Assembly (NCBI GenBank): GCA_044870185.1
Contig: JBIOYL010000423.1
Span: 1 to 5,341, forward strand
Length of the DNA: 5,341 bases
Origin: JBIOYL01 sp044870185
Lineage (GTDB): Bacteria > Actinomycetota > CALGFH01
Reading direction: 5' to 3'
Positions within the stretch are counted from its first letter, which is position 1, and every line of letters starts with the position of its first letter. Both the position numbers and the translations under genes were made by a program. Shown here piece by piece: positions 4,758 to 5,341 of the stretch. The notes beneath the pieces were generated by a model. The model ran no database searches, was not told where the DNA came from, and worked only from the letters and a program-made list of their open reading frames with translations.

Positions 4758-5341
4758 TCAATCCGGCCAGCCCAGGTCGACCACTGCGGCGCGATGGTCA
4801 GACGCCGGGCTGGCGACGATGCGGGTCCGGCGGACCTGCATCGTGCGGCTGCCGCTGGCCAGAACGTGGTCGAGCTGAACGGCCGGGCGCCACACGCCAG
4901 GAGGGCGGTTGGGGTAGGTCCGGCCGCGCACGAGGGTGCGCCAGCGCGGCCAAGACGCCGCCCGCAGCACGGGCCGCCACATGTTGAGGTCCCCGACCAG
5001 CAGCCGTGGCGCGGGCCGGCCGGCCAGGTAGCGCAGCAGCGCCCGCAGCTGGGTCACGTTCGCCAACTGGACGTAGCTCAGGTGGGTGCCGGCGACGGTC
5101 AGCGGCCGGCCGCCAGCCACGATGCGGGCGACCTGGGCGACCCGGGGCTCGTCGCCGGCACCCCGCGGCAGCCGCACCGTCTCGATCGTCTCGATCGGCA
5201 GACGGGAGAGCAGCGCGATGCCATACGCGGGCGCCGCCGGACCCGCCCCGGCGGGCTCGGCCTCCGCGGGCTCGGCCTCCTGGGTGGCCGGGCCGGCGCG
5301 GGCGGGCCCGGCATCGCGCGAGGCAGGACCGGCGCTGGCGG
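4758..5341 (-). CDS. Endonuclease/exonuclease/phosphatase (EEP) family protein, 5' partial
   Basis: The minus-strand frame is open from the TGA at 4758-4760 to the window edge: 193 residues are visible and the true start lies beyond base 5341. It is the C-terminal part of the EEP (DNase I-like) Mg-dependent phosphodiesterase fold. Seen in order: YGIALLSRLPIETIETVRLP (codons 5225-5166), the usual GxALLSRxPI strand; AGTHLSYVQ with the catalytic-type His (5084-5082); VGDLNMWRP with Asp (4991-4989) and Asn (4985-4983); QLDHVLAS with Asp-His (4871-4866); and SDHRAAVVDL with the last catalytic pair Asp-His (4799-4794). All catalytic residues expected in this half are kept, so the enzyme is probably active; the substrate (nucleic acid, lipid or sugar phosphate) cannot be told. 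A GTG at 5177 looks like a start but lies inside the conserved core. A 38-residue Ala/Pro/Gly/Glu-rich stretch precedes YGIALLSR. Confidence 0.85.
   Translation of the reverse strand, partial: ASAGPASRDAGPARAGPATQEAEPAEAEPAGAGPAAPAYGIALLSRLPIETIETVRLPRGAGDEPRVAQVARIVAGGRPLTVAGTHLSYVQLANVTQLRALLRYLAGRPAPRLLVGDLNMWRPVLRAASWPRWRTLVRGRTYPNRPPGVWRPAVQLDHVLASGSRTMQVRRTRIVASPASDHRAAVVDLGWPD
5251..5280 (-). repeat. Perfect 15-bp tandem repeat in the EEP gene
   Basis: GCGGGCTCGGCCTCC occurs twice back to back (5251-5265, 5266-5280) with no mismatch. It is in frame and encodes a five-residue unit (EAEPA) in the low-complexity insert of the EEP protein. The perfect identity suggests recent slippage, so copy number may vary between strains. 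Confidence 0.8.

Noticed and set aside
5099..5177. GTG at 5177 as the start of the EEP gene
   Set aside because: The conserved GIALLSRLPI strand lies just upstream in the same open frame, so the gene continues off the window.

Overview
The window reads as chromosomal DNA of a very GC-rich actinobacterium. Evidence: strong G/C bias at third codon positions, GTG as well as ATG starts, long spurious antisense ORFs caused by that bias, and TAGA(T/C)T-type -10 boxes. The genus cannot be fixed from the sequence. No rRNA, tRNA, CRISPR array or intact mobile element is visible.

Layout. (1) 2-127 (+): the last 41 codons of an unrecognised gene, followed by an inverted repeat (155-192). (2) 265-3157 (+): a tight cluster of three genes separated by 9 and 7 bp. 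They encode a renalase-like FAD amine oxidoreductase, an ArsB/SLC13-type membrane permease, and a universal-stress-protein-like protein with a degenerate ATP site and a Pro/His tail. The cluster probably starts from a leaderless promoter whose -10 box ends 6 nt before the first ATG. (3) 3158-3317: a 160-bp structured intergenic region. It holds a candidate -10 box, two compact hairpins, and a sequence resembling a decayed IS200/IS605 (TnpB-type) element end that runs into the ribosome-binding site of the next gene. (4) 3318-4133 (+): a single-pass membrane protein with a very basic Lys/Ala/Pro repeat tail and a His-rich outer domain of a type I recognise only as conserved and uncharacterised. 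(5) 4214-4648 (+): a small SCP2-type lipid-binding protein behind an 8-bp perfect hairpin and a strong ribosome-binding site. (6) 4649-4757: two strong GC hairpins between convergent genes, likely a bidirectional terminator. (7) 4758-5341 (-): the C-terminal part of an endonuclease/exonuclease/phosphatase (EEP) family protein, open through the window edge and carrying an Ala/Pro/Gly/Glu-rich insert.

How they work together. Only 265-3157 looks like a real operon: redox enzyme, anion-type exporter and stress protein. That could be a small stress or detoxification unit, but no arsR, arsC or arsA lies in the window, so the permease substrate is open. The other genes look like independent units. 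I see no convincing complete new system. The most unusual items are the possible transposon-end remnant doubling as a leader, the His-cluster/basic-tail membrane protein, and the degenerate stress protein fused to a Pro/His tail.
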